Positions 6,701 through 14,808 of a DNA stretch of 64,000 nucleotides are shown piece by piece (position 1 is the stretch's first letter; each line of letters begins with the position of its first letter). The notes beneath the pieces were generated by a model. That model saw only the letters and a program-made list of their open reading frames with translations, ran no database searches and was not told the DNA's origin. The position numbers and the translations under genes are program-made. The DNA is from Oscillospiraceae bacterium (lineage in GTDB: Bacteria > Bacillota > Clostridia > Oscillospirales > Ruminococcaceae), in assembly GCA_017848055.1 (NCBI GenBank), contig JAGALZ010000046.1, forward strand, positions 1 to 64,000, given 5' to 3'.

Positions 6701-9337
6701 TTATGCCTTGTAATCAGCGCCGTAGAATGCTCTGAGGTACATATCCTTCATCTCAGCGATGAGTGGGTATCTCGGGTTAGCACCTGTGCACTGGTCGTCG
6801 AATGCCTGGAGCGACATATTGTCAAGCTCAGCGAGGAACTTTTCCTCTGTGGAGCAGCCTGTCATCTCGAACCACTCCTTGATAGTAGCAGGAATGCCGA
6901 CAGCAGCCTTCAGCTCGTCAATCTTCTTGAGAAGTCCCTCGAAGATTTCCATGTCGTCCTTGCCCTGAATGCCGACGAATCTACCAACCTCAGCATATCT
7001 CTCAAGAGCGTGCGGATAGCTGTACTGTGAGAAGGTACCCATCTTAGTAGGAGCCTCATCAATGTTGAACTTCATAACCTCGTTGAGGATGAGTGCGTTG
7101 GCAACACCGTGCGGAACGTGGTGGAAAGCACCAAGCTTGTGAGCGAGTGAGTGACATACACCGAGGAATGCGTTTGCAAATGCCATACCTGCAAGTGTGG
7201 AAGCGTTAGCCATTCTGTCACGTGCTACAACGTTTGTACCGTCGTTGTAAGCTGTTGGCAGATACTTGAATACAAGGTCGATAGCCTTGAGTGCAATGCC
7301 GTCTGTGTAGTCGGTTGCCATAATTGAAGCGTAAGCCTCAAGAGCGTGTGTCAGAACGTCAACACCTGATGCAGATGTGAGTCCCTTAGGAGCGCTCATC
7401 ATAAGGTCTGTGTCAACGATAGCGATGTTAGGCATAAGCTCGTAGTCAGCAAGAGGATACTTTGTACCTGACTGCTCGTCAGTGATAACAGCAAACGGTG
7501 TAACCTCAGAGCCTGTACCCGAGGATGTAGGAACAGCAATAAAGAGTGCCTTTTCACCCATCTTAGGGAAGGTGTAAACTCTCTTTCTGATGTCCATAAA
7601 TCTCATAGCCATATCCATAAAGTCTGCTTCAGGGTGCTCGTAAAGTACCCACATAATCTTAGCAGCGTCCATAGCCGAGCCACCGCCGAGAGCGATGATA
7701 GCGTCAGGCTGGAAGGATGTCATTATAGCCGCACCCTTCTGTGCAGAAGCAAGTGTAGGGTCCGGGTCAATGTCGCAGAATGTAGCGTGAGAAATGCCCA
7801 TCTCGTCGAGTCTTTCGGTGATGCACTTTGTCATACCAAGCTGGTTGAGAACTCTGTCTGTTACGATAAATACCTTCTTCTTGCCGTAAACCTGTGAAAG
7901 CTCACTAAGAGCAACAGGCAGACAGCCCTTCTTGAAGTAAACCTTATCAGGTGTTCTGAACCAAAGCATATTCTCTCTCCTCTCTGCAACAGTCTTGATG
8001 TTAAGAAGGTGCTTTACACCAACGTTCTCGGAAACCGAGTTGCCGCCCCATGAGCCACAGCCAAGTGTGAGGGAAGGAGCAAGGTCGAAGTTGTAAATGT
8101 CACCTATACCGCCGTGTGAGGACGGTGTGTTAACAAGGATTCGGCAGGTCTTCATTCTCTCTGAGAATACCTTTACCTTATCTCTGTCGGTTGCGATGTT
8201 CACATAGAGTGACGATGTGTGTCCGATACCGCCATCGTGAACGAGTCTGTCAGCCTTGTCAAGAGCGTCCTCAAAGGACTCAGCCTTGTACATTGCAAGT
8301 ACAGGGGAGAGCTTCTCGTGAGCGAACTCTTCTTCAAGTTCAACAGATTCAACTTCACCGATGAGTATCTTTGTTCTCTGCGGAACCTCTACGCCTGCAA
8401 GCTGTGCAATCTTGTAAGCTGACTGACCAACAATCTTAGCGTTAAGCGAGCCGTTGATGATGATTGTCTTTCTTACCTTTTCGCACTCATCTTCGTTGAG
8501 AACATAGCAGCCTCTGTATATAAACTCCTTCTTCACTTCATCGTAGATGTCCTTGTGAACGATAACAGATTGCTCGGAAGCACAAATCATACCGTTGTCA
8601 AAGGTCTTGGAGTGAATGATGGAGGAAACTGTCATAAGAATGTCAGCAGACTTGTCCACAACAGCAGGAGTGTTACCTGCGCCAACACCGATAGCCGGCT
8701 TGCCGCTTGAGTAAGCAGCCTTAACCATGCCCGGGCCGCCTGTTGCGAGGATTATATCAGCCTCTCTCATAACAGCGTTTGTAAGGTCAAGGGAAGGAAC
8801 GTCAATCCAGCTGATGATTCCTTCAGGAGCACCTGCCTTTACAGCAGCCTCAAGAACGATTCTTGCAGCCTCGATTGTGGACTTCTTAGCTCTTGGGTGA
8901 GGGGAGATGATAATAGCATTTCTTGTCTTGAGAGCTAACAGTGTCTTGAATATAGCAGTGGAAGTCGGGTTTGTTGTCGGGATAACAGCGGCTATAACAC
9001 CGATAGGCTCAGCAACTCTTGCAGTACCGAAGGCCTCATCTCTGTCGATAACACCGCAGGTCTTTGTGTCCTTGTAAGCATTGTAGATATACTCTGAAGC
9101 ATAGTTGTTCTTGATAACCTTGTCTTCAACAACGCCCATACCTGTTTCCTCAACAGCAAGCTGTGCAAGCGGAATTCTTGCCTTGTTTGCAGCGAGTGCA
9201 GCAGCCTTGAAAATAGCGTCAACCTGTTCCTGAGAGTAGGTAGCAAATCTTGCCTGAGCCTCTCTCATAACAGCGAGGCGGGACATAAGAGCGTCAACAT
9301 TGTCGATGATAGCAATAGTGTTTTCGTTCTGTGCCAT
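6701..9337 (-). CDS. adhE: bifunctional acetaldehyde-CoA/alcohol dehydrogenase
   Basis: 878 residues from the ATG at 9337 (GGAGG 9 bases upstream; an upstream in-frame ATG has no ribosome site). Converts acetyl-CoA to acetaldehyde and then ethanol, using two NADH. The N-terminal aldehyde dehydrogenase half shows FDNGMICASEQSVIV with the catalytic Cys. The C-terminal iron alcohol dehydrogenase half shows GGGSAMDAAKI, TSSGTGSEVTPFAVI and the iron ligands in HALEAY and GVCHSLAHKLGAFHHVPHG. Full family length with no lesions. It has its own promoter and terminator. Rex-type control is likely from family knowledge, since rex lies nearby, but no full Rex palindrome is seen. Confidence 0.97.
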   Translation of the reverse strand: MAQNENTIAIIDNVDALMSRLAVMREAQARFATYSQEQVDAIFKAAALAANKARIPLAQLAVEETGMGVVEDKVIKNNYASEYIYNAYKDTKTCGVIDRDEAFGTARVAEPIGVIAAVIPTTNPTSTAIFKTLLALKTRNAIIISPHPRAKKSTIEAARIVLEAAVKAGAPEGIISWIDVPSLDLTNAVMREADIILATGGPGMVKAAYSSGKPAIGVGAGNTPAVVDKSADILMTVSSIIHSKTFDNGMICASEQSVIVHKDIYDEVKKEFIYRGCYVLNEDECEKVRKTIIINGSLNAKIVGQSAYKIAQLAGVEVPQRTKILIGEVESVELEEEFAHEKLSPVLAMYKAESFEDALDKADRLVHDGGIGHTSSLYVNIATDRDKVKVFSERMKTCRILVNTPSSHGGIGDIYNFDLAPSLTLGCGSWGGNSVSENVGVKHLLNIKTVAERRENMLWFRTPDKVYFKKGCLPVALSELSQVYGKKKVFIVTDRVLNQLGMTKCITERLDEMGISHATFCDIDPDPTLASAQKGAAIMTSFQPDAIIALGGGSAMDAAKIMWVLYEHPEADFMDMAMRFMDIRKRVYTFPKMGEKALFIAVPTSSGTGSEVTPFAVITDEQSGTKYPLADYELMPNIAIVDTDLMMSAPKGLTSASGVDVLTHALEAYASIMATDYTDGIALKAIDLVFKYLPTAYNDGTNVVARDRMANASTLAGMAFANAFLGVCHSLAHKLGAFHHVPHGVANALILNEVMKFNIDEAPTKMGTFSQYSYPHALERYAEVGRFVGIQGKDDMEIFEGLLKKIDELKAAVGIPATIKEWFEMTGCSTEEKFLAELDNMSLQAFDDQCTGANPRYPLIAEMKDMYLRAFYGADYKA

Positions 9338-9399
9338 AGTTTTAACCTCCAAAATAATCCTATATAAATATAGAGTGTGCATTATCTTATGCTACTATT

Positions 9400-9429
9400 A
9401 TTATAACAAAGTCGTTATTTTTTTGTCAA
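9400..9429 (-). promoter_or_regulatory. adhE promoter with inverted repeat in the spacer
   Basis: On the minus strand TTGACA (9424-9429) and TATAAT (9400-9405) with an 18-base spacer. The inverted repeat ATAAC-N6-GTTAT (9403-9418) overlaps the -10 and fills much of the spacer, a plausible operator. Confidence 0.6.
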
Positions 9430-9688
9430 GCTTTTGAGCAACAATCTTTCGTGATTTTTACACCTTTGGCTTATAACATTTGCACAAAATCTACTTAAAC
9501 GTTTTAGATGATTTGAATAAAGGAATGTGCTATTTGCAGTAAAATGTAATCGTTATTTTGTGCATAAACGCAACTATTCGAAAGGAGATGTAATGATATT
9601 ATGTTTCCTAAGGGTAAATAAAATATGAATAAATAACATACAATTGTAAACTTTGTGCATAACGATAGACAAAAGACCATTTGTGTGG
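9430..9688. promoter_or_regulatory. adhE/kinase-like intergenic region with repeated TTTTGTGCA motifs
   Basis: No gene of normal size lies in 9338-9766. It holds both divergent promoters and three copies of a T-rich TTGTGCA motif: 9481-9489 (minus strand TTTTGTGCA), 9556-9570 (TTTTGTGCATAAACG) and 9651-9664 (CTTTGTGCATAACG). TTGTG is also the half-site of known Rex operators, but no full palindrome is present. A ribosome site (AAGGAG 9582-9587) precedes an 11-codon frame at 9593-9628 that may or may not be translated. Confidence 0.35.
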
Positions 9689-9694
9689 TACAAT
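9666..9694 (+). promoter_or_regulatory. promoter for the phosphotransferase-fold gene
   Basis: TAGACA (9666-9671) and TACAAT (9689-9694) with a 17-base spacer, immediately after a TTTGTGCATAACG motif. Confidence 0.6.
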
Positions 9695-9766
9695 ATATAC
9701 AATGACAACATTCAATATACATTTAGTTCATAGATTGTATATAATTCAATTGAAAGGAGCTTGAAC

Positions 9767-10525
9767 ATGGAACTTAAGAACCATATCACAACAAAACAGG
9801 AGTACAGCATCTACAAGGAGGGCAATATGGCAATCCGCGTATATAACGATGCTAAACTTAAGGAGAAGTGCCTCTATGCAGCGCTTACCCACGCAAGAGT
9901 TGAAACAACTCTCGTAAACTCTTTTGTAAATATCCCGACTCTCCACGAGGTTTCAGTAATCGACGGTAAGTGGTCAATTACAACTGACTGGGTAGAGGGT
10001 AAGACTCTGGGACAGCTTATGAAGGAGAATCCAGATAAGCTCGAAACCTATATAAATCAGTTTATCGATATCCAGACAGAGCTTCACGCTCAGTATATGC
10101 CGCTTCTCAGTAAGCTCAAGGATAAAATGGCAAGACAGATTAAATCCTTAGGTCAGATTGACGAAATCAAGAAGTATGAGCTTTTAACACGGCTTGACAG
10201 TATGCCAAAGCATATCAAGCTCTGCCACTACGACCTCTCACCTGACGATGTTATCATCAACGACGAGGGTACTTACGTCATCAACTGGGGCTCCGCAAGA
10301 CAGGGAAATGCTTCTGCAGACGTTGCAAAAACCTATATGCTTCTCTGCCTCAATTACCCGCAGGCTGCTGATATGTATCTCAATAAGTATTGCCTTAAGA
10401 CTGGTACTGCTAAGCAGTATGTACAGAAGTGGCTCCCAATCGTTGCCGCCGCTCAGCTTATTAAGAATATCCCTGAAGAAAAGGAACTCCTGATGCGCTG
10501 GATTGACGTAGTTGAATACGAATAA
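9767..10525 (+). CDS. aminoglycoside-phosphotransferase-fold protein with altered catalytic residues
   Basis: 252 residues; ATG 9767 has AAAGGAG 7 bases before it. The C-terminal half follows the APH/choline-kinase fold: CHYDLSPDDVIIN (152-164) is the HGDxxxxN catalytic loop and YVINWGSARQGNASADVAKTY (170-190) is the Asp-W-G metal loop plus the G-x-x-x-x-D helix. D156 (base) is kept. The loop Asn is Asp (D161) and the metal-binding Asp is Asn (N173), and the loop Gly is Tyr (Y155). The N-terminal lobe is short. It could be a pseudokinase or an enzyme with rearranged metal binding. It lies between adhE and rex; substrate unknown. Confidence 0.65.
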   Translation: MELKNHITTKQEYSIYKEGNMAIRVYNDAKLKEKCLYAALTHARVETTLVNSFVNIPTLHEVSVIDGKWSITTDWVEGKTLGQLMKENPDKLETYINQFIDIQTELHAQYMPLLSKLKDKMARQIKSLGQIDEIKKYELLTRLDSMPKHIKLCHYDLSPDDVIINDEGTYVINWGSARQGNASADVAKTYMLLCLNYPQAADMYLNKYCLKTGTAKQYVQKWLPIVAAAQLIKNIPEEKELLMRWIDVVEYE

Positions 10526-10539
10526 ACCTGGTAAGAATA

Positions 10540-10573
10540 ACAAAAAAGGCTCGCAAAATTAACTGCGGGCCTT
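10540..10573 (-). terminator. terminator after rex
   Basis: Stem AAGGCTCGCA / TGCGGGCCTT (one G-U pair). On the minus strand it runs into six T residues. It may also stop plus-strand transcripts. Confidence 0.8.
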
Positions 10574-10579
10574 AATTAT

Positions 10580-11212
10580 TTATAGATTATTAAGTCTGTA
10601 TGTCAGGGTAAGAAGGCTATCGCCGAGGTGGACATTTTCTACGACGATATTTTCGTGTTCGATGCTAAGGTCATAGTGGCTGTAATTCCAGAAGCCTTTT
10701 ATACCGAGGTTAACAAGCTTATCAGCGATTTCCTGAGTGCTTGTTTTTGGGATACAAAGGATAGCAAGCTGTGGCTTTTCCTTAGCGCAGAAGCTTTCGA
10801 GTTCGAGAGGTGAGCGGATAGCGATACCGCCGACAGAAGTTCCGACGAGCTTTTCATCGGCATCGAAAATACCTATAAGCTCGCAGCCTCTTGTACCGAA
10901 GTTGATATGGGTTGCAATTGCTTTGCCGAGGTTTCCTGCACCGATAAGTATTGCACCGACATTCTTGTCGACACCGAGAATTTTGCCGATTTCCTCGTGC
11001 AGGTCGCTGACGTTGTAGCCATAGCCCTGCTGACCGAAGCCGCCGAAGCAGTTTAAATCCTGTCTGATCTGCGAAGCAGTAAGCTTCATTCTCTTTGCAA
11101 GCTCCTGAGAGGATATTCTCACAACATCTTCCTTGAGAAGCTGACCTAAGAATCTGTAGTATCTTGGGAGTCTCTTTATAACAGATGATGAGATTGAATT
11201 TGACTTAGCCAT
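10580..11212 (-). CDS. rex: redox-sensing transcriptional repressor Rex
   Basis: 210 residues. Rex binds operators of fermentation genes and releases them when NADH/NAD+ rises. Seen: the winged-helix N-terminus IKRLPRYYRFLGQL and SSQELAKRMKLTASQIRQDLNCFGGFGQQGYGY; the Rossmann NAD(H) site AILIGAGNLGKAIA; and the C-terminal swapping helix. Complete. Third gene of an acn-icd-rex operon on the minus strand, 29 bases after icd, so its level is tied to the citrate-to-2-oxoglutarate branch. adhE, 1.2 kb away, is a likely target by family knowledge. Confidence 0.96.
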   Translation of the reverse strand: MAKSNSISSSVIKRLPRYYRFLGQLLKEDVVRISSQELAKRMKLTASQIRQDLNCFGGFGQQGYGYNVSDLHEEIGKILGVDKNVGAILIGAGNLGKAIATHINFGTRGCELIGIFDADEKLVGTSVGGIAIRSPLELESFCAKEKPQLAILCIPKTSTQEIADKLVNLGIKGFWNYSHYDLSIEHENIVVENVHLGDSLLTLTYRLNNL

Positions 11213-11241
11213 TTTAATAAGTACCTTCTTCGTTTTGTTTA

Positions 11242-12453
11242 TTACATAAGCTCCTTGAGTCTTAAGTTGATTTCTTCAAGGAATTCTCTTGAATTTACCT
11301 TCTTCTTGTTTTCAAGGTTAGAAAGCAGATAGAGGTCACCGGTCATAACGCCGTCTTCGATAGTAGCAATTGTAGCCTTTTCAAGCTTGTCAGCAAAAGC
11401 CATAAGCTCGTCGTTTCCGTCAAGCTCTCCACGCTTTCTGAGCGCACCTGACCATGCAAAAATTGTAGCAACAGAGTTTGTTGAGGTTTCTTCACCCTTG
11501 AGGTGCTTGTAGTAGTGACGCTGAACAGTTCCGTGTGCAGCCTCGTACTCGTAGATTCCGTCAGGAGAAACGAGTACGGAAGTCATCATAGCAAGGCTTC
11601 CGAAAGCAGTAGAAACCATGTCGCTCATTACGTCGCCGTCGTAGTTCTTGCAAGCCCAGATGTAGCCACCCTCAGAACGAACAACTCTAGCTACAGCGTC
11701 GTCGATGAGAGTGTAGAAGTATTCGATACCTGCCTGAGCAAACTTTTCCTTGTACTCAGCCTCGAAGATTTCATTAAAGATATCCTTGAAGCGGTGGTCG
11801 TACTTCTTGGAGATAGTGTCCTTTGTAGCAAACCATACATCCTGCTTTGTGGAAAGTGCGTAGTTGAAGCAGGAACGTGCAAAGCCGTCAATACTCTTGT
11901 CAAGGTTGTGAAGTCCCTGAATGATGCCGTCAGTGCCGTTGAAGGTGTGGATAAGCTCTCTTGTCTCGTTGCCGTCCTTGTCAGTCATAACAAGCTCAGC
12001 CTTTGAGCCTTCAGGAACAATCATCTCAACGTTCTTGTATACGTCGCCGTAAGCGTGACGTGCAATTGTGATAGGCTTTGTCCAGTTAGGAATGTAAGGG
12101 GTGATACCTTTTACGAGAATAGGAGCTCTGAAAACAGTACCGTCAAGATAAGCTCTGATAGTGCCGTTAGGTGACTTCCACATCTGTGAAAGGTTGTACT
12201 CAGGCATTCTAGCAGCGTTTGGAGTGATTGTAGCACACTTTACCGCAACGCCGTACTTCTTTGTAGCAGCCGCAGAATCGAGTGTTACCTGGTCCTTTGT
12301 CTTTTCACGCTCAGGAAGTCCGAGGTCGTAGTATTCCGTGTTCAGCTCAACATAAGGCTCTAAAAGTATTTCCTTAATCCACTTCCAGAGAATTCTGGTC
12401 ATCTCGTCGCCGTCCATCTCAACGAGCGGCGTAGTCATTCTTATTTTAGCCAT
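11242..12453 (-). CDS. icd: NADP-type isocitrate dehydrogenase (homodimeric, eukaryote-like subfamily)
   Basis: 403 residues. Oxidatively decarboxylates isocitrate to 2-oxoglutarate, the carbon skeleton for glutamate. The sequence is of the subfamily shared with eukaryotic cytosolic enzymes: [13 protein letters not shown] at the start, [50 protein letters not shown] and [23 protein letters not shown] lies 9 bases before the ATG. It sits 21 bases after acn in the same operon, giving the two consecutive steps from citrate; citrate synthase is not in the window. NADP preference is assumed from the subfamily. Confidence 0.94.
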   Translation of the reverse strand: MAKIRMTTPLVEMDGDEMTRILWKWIKEILLEPYVELNTEYYDLGLPEREKTKDQVTLDSAAATKKYGVAVKCATITPNAARMPEYNLSQMWKSPNGTIRAYLDGTVFRAPILVKGITPYIPNWTKPITIARHAYGDVYKNVEMIVPEGSKAELVMTDKDGNETRELIHTFNGTDGIIQGLHNLDKSIDGFARSCFNYALSTKQDVWFATKDTISKKYDHRFKDIFNEIFEAEYKEKFAQAGIEYFYTLIDDAVARVVRSEGGYIWACKNYDGDVMSDMVSTAFGSLAMMTSVLVSPDGIYEYEAAHGTVQRHYYKHLKGEETSTNSVATIFAWSGALRKRGELDGNDELMAFADKLEKATIATIEDGVMTGDLYLLSNLENKKKVNSREFLEEINLRLKELM

Positions 12454-12474
12454 GGTTTTTACCTCCGTTAAATC

Positions 12475-14412
12475 TTACTTCATAGACTCTCTTGTGTAGT
12501 CAAGAAGTCCGCCTGCAAGCATAATTTCCTTTGTTCTGCCTGTAAGCTCGCAGAGAACAGGGATATCAACGCCCTTTGATTTGTTTGTGAGAGTAAGCTC
12601 GCAAACGCCTCCCTCAACAGCCTTTCTTACACCCATAATTGCAATATCGTCGCCCTGACCAATCTTGTCGTAGTCAGCCTCGTTTGCAAATGTGAGTGGG
12701 AGAATACCTGCGTTAACAAGGTTTGCTCTGTGGATTCTTGCAAAGCTCTTAACAAGAACAGCCTTTACGCCAAGGTAAAGAGGAGCAAGTGCAGCGTGCT
12801 CTCTTGAAGAGCCCTGACCGTAGTTTGCACCGCCGACAATAATGCTCTTGCCGAGTGTGAGCGCTCTTGATGGGAAGTCCTCGTCGCAAACAGCAAAGCA
12901 GTGCTTTGAAATAGCAGGAATGTTTGAACGAAGCGGTAAAATCTTAGCGCCTGCCGGCATAATGTGGTCTGTTGTGATGTTGTCGCCAACCTTGAGAGAT
13001 ACCTTGCACTCGATGTTTTCAACGAGTGGAGCAGTGTCAGGGTAAGGCTTGATGATCGGGCCACGGAGAATTTCAACGCTGTCCATTTCTTCCTCAGAAG
13101 CAGGAAGTGCAATCATATTGTCATTGATTGTGAAATGCTCAGGCATTTCGAATGCAGGCATCTCGCCGAGTGTTCTTGGGTCTGTGAGGTAGCCTGTGAG
13201 TGCGGATACAGCAGCAGTTTCAGGGGATACAAGATAAATCTGTCCGTCCTTAGTTCCGCTTCTGCCTTCAAAGTTTCTGTTGAAGGTTCTTAAGGAAACA
13301 CCCTTTGAGTTAGGTGACTGTCCCATACCGATGCAAGGGCCGCAAGCTGATTCAAGAATTCTTGCACCTGCGTCAATCATGATTGAAAGTGCGCCGTTCT
13401 GAGCAAGCATGTTGAGAACCTGCTTTGAACCCGGAGCAATGCTGAGTGAAACGTCAGGGTGAACAGTCTTTCCCTTTAAGATGTGAGCAACCTTCATCAT
13501 ATCCATAAATGAGGAGTTTGTGCAGGAGCCGATACATACCTGGTCAATCTTCAGCTCGCCGATTTCCTCGAAGTTCTTAACATTGTCAGGTGAGTGAGGA
13601 CATGCAGCCTGAGGAACGAGAGTAGAAAGGTCAATCTTAACCTCTGCGTCGTAAACAGCATCCTCGTCAGCTGAAAGCTCCTGCCATACATCTGCTCTGT
13701 CCTGAGCCTTGAGGAACTGAAGAGTAACCTCGTCGGAAGGGAAGATGGATGTTGTAGCGCCAAGCTCAGCACCCATATTTGTGATAGTAGCTCTCTCAGG
13801 AACTGAAAGTGTCTTTACACCCTCGCCGCAGTATTCAATAACCTTGCCTACGCCGCCCTTAACAGAAAGACGACGAAGCACTTCAAGGATAACGTCCTTT
13901 GCAGCAACCCATGGAGAAAGCTTTCCTGTAAGCTCAACCTTTACGATTTCAGGGTAGGTGATGTAGTAAGCACCGCCGCCCATAGCAACAGCAACGTCAA
14001 GTCCGCCTGCACCGATAGCAATCATACCGATACCGCCGCCTGTTGGTGTGTGTGAGTCGGAACCGATAAGAGTCTTGCCCGGAACACCGAATCTTTCAAG
14101 ATGAACCTGGTGGCAGATACCGTTACCCGGTCTTGAGAAGTAAATGCCGTGCTTCTTTGCAACAGAACCGATGAAACGGTGGTCGTCAGCATTTTCAAAG
14201 CCCGACTGAAGTGTGTTATGGTCTATGTAAGCAACCGAACGCTCAGTCTTTACTCTCGGAACACCGATAGCCTCGAATTCAAGGTATGCCATAGTTCCTG
14301 TAGCGTCCTGAGTAAGTGTCTGGTCGATTTTAATTCCGATTTCGTTGCCCTTGACAAACTCGCCGTCAACGACATGAGCCTTCAGAATTTTTTCTGTGAG
14401 TGTAAGTCCCAT
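12475..14412 (-). CDS. acn: aconitate hydratase
   Basis: 645 residues from the ATG at 14412 (AAAGGAAATG upstream). Isomerises citrate to isocitrate with a [4Fe-4S] cluster. Cluster ligands are visible in CIGSCTNSSFMD and GPCIGMGQ, and substrate contacts in NRNFEGRSGTKDGQIYLVSPE and YGQGSSREHAALAPLYLG in the swivel domain. The length fits the shorter clostridial aconitases of about 640 residues. First gene of acn-icd-rex; these make glutamate precursors in an anaerobe with an incomplete TCA cycle. Confidence 0.95.
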   Translation of the reverse strand: MGLTLTEKILKAHVVDGEFVKGNEIGIKIDQTLTQDATGTMAYLEFEAIGVPRVKTERSVAYIDHNTLQSGFENADDHRFIGSVAKKHGIYFSRPGNGICHQVHLERFGVPGKTLIGSDSHTPTGGGIGMIAIGAGGLDVAVAMGGGAYYITYPEIVKVELTGKLSPWVAAKDVILEVLRRLSVKGGVGKVIEYCGEGVKTLSVPERATITNMGAELGATTSIFPSDEVTLQFLKAQDRADVWQELSADEDAVYDAEVKIDLSTLVPQAACPHSPDNVKNFEEIGELKIDQVCIGSCTNSSFMDMMKVAHILKGKTVHPDVSLSIAPGSKQVLNMLAQNGALSIMIDAGARILESACGPCIGMGQSPNSKGVSLRTFNRNFEGRSGTKDGQIYLVSPETAAVSALTGYLTDPRTLGEMPAFEMPEHFTINDNMIALPASEEEMDSVEILRGPIIKPYPDTAPLVENIECKVSLKVGDNITTDHIMPAGAKILPLRSNIPAISKHCFAVCDEDFPSRALTLGKSIIVGGANYGQGSSREHAALAPLYLGVKAVLVKSFARIHRANLVNAGILPLTFANEADYDKIGQGDDIAIMGVRKAVEGGVCELTLTNKSKGVDIPVLCELTGRTKEIMLAGGLLDYTRESMK

Positions 14413-14446
14413 TGTATCATTTCCTTTCAAAATCATATACACACTT

Positions 14447-14475
14447 ATTTTATAACAAAATACGATTTTTGTCAA
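14447..14475 (-). promoter_or_regulatory. promoter of acn-icd-rex
   Basis: On the minus strand TTGACA (14470-14475) and TAAAAT (14447-14452), 17-base spacer. The spacer contains TTTTGTTATAA, also present over the adhE -10 region. Confidence 0.6.
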
Positions 14476-14543
14476 CCATTTAACAAACATTATTACCCTC
14501 TCAGCATAAAATAAATGAAACTGAAAAAAGTCACAAAAAGCTC

Positions 14544-14572
14544 TTGACAAATTTTAACTGCGGTGTTACAAT
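14544..14572 (+). promoter_or_regulatory. promoter of the leader peptide/ABC exporter operon
   Basis: TTGACA (14544-14549) and TACAAT (14567-14572) with a 17-base spacer, about 60 bases before the leader peptide start. Confidence 0.75.
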
Positions 14573-14633
14573 GACAAAGTCAGATTGTATTTTAAGCGTA
14601 GAGAATACGCAAATTTATATGAGAGGAGCGGAC

Positions 14634-14717
14634 ATGATGACAAGAATAGCTAATACTTTGATGATAACCAATAAGCATATCCATGTCTCGGGTACCCGTG
14701 TCCGTCTTGTCAGATAA
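14634..14717 (+). CDS. 27-residue leader peptide, probable attenuator
   Basis: Starts ATG ATG after AGAGGAG (5-base spacing). The peptide begins MMTRIANTLMITNK and ends SGTRVRLVR. The basic end contains R-V-R, the Arg/Lys-x-Arg/Lys type on which macrolide-bound ribosomes are known to stall in erm leaders. Its stop codon lies 25 bases before a strong terminator, and the large exporter genes follow. The arrangement resembles the BmrB leader of the Bacillus subtilis bmrCD exporter, which controls transcription by ribosome-mediated attenuation. That this peptide works the same way is inference. Confidence 0.6.
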   Translation: MMTRIANTLMITNKHIHVSGTRVRLVR

Positions 14718-14742
14718 CAGTCGGATATTTAAAGCGTATTGC

Positions 14743-14775
14743 GCCCTCGGCAGGTTATGTGCCGAGGGCTTTTTT
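14743..14775 (+). terminator. attenuator terminator between leader peptide and ABC genes
   Basis: 10-bp perfect stem GCCCTCGGCA / TGCCGAGGGC (14743-14752, 14760-14769), loop GGTTATG, then six T residues. It lies between promoter and first structural gene, so read-through must be regulated or partial. A weaker hairpin (TCCG...CGGA, 14701-14725) spans the leader stop codon and would be disturbed by a stalled ribosome. Confidence 0.8.
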
Positions 14776-14808
14776 ATGCTCCGAAGAAAGAAAAAAGGAG
14801 GAAATGAT

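Noticed and set aside
9380-9500. Classical Rex palindrome (TTGTGA-N6-TCACAA type) at adhE
   Set aside because: Only half-site-like pieces are found; the full palindrome is absent on both strands.
9593-9628. 11-codon frame with a good ribosome site before the phosphotransferase-fold gene
   Set aside because: Too short to support, lies upstream of the likely promoter, and no terminator or stall motif follows.
13551-14514. Several overlapping frames opposite acn (for example 13745-13957 plus)
   Set aside because: Shadows of a conserved enzyme gene with no start signals.
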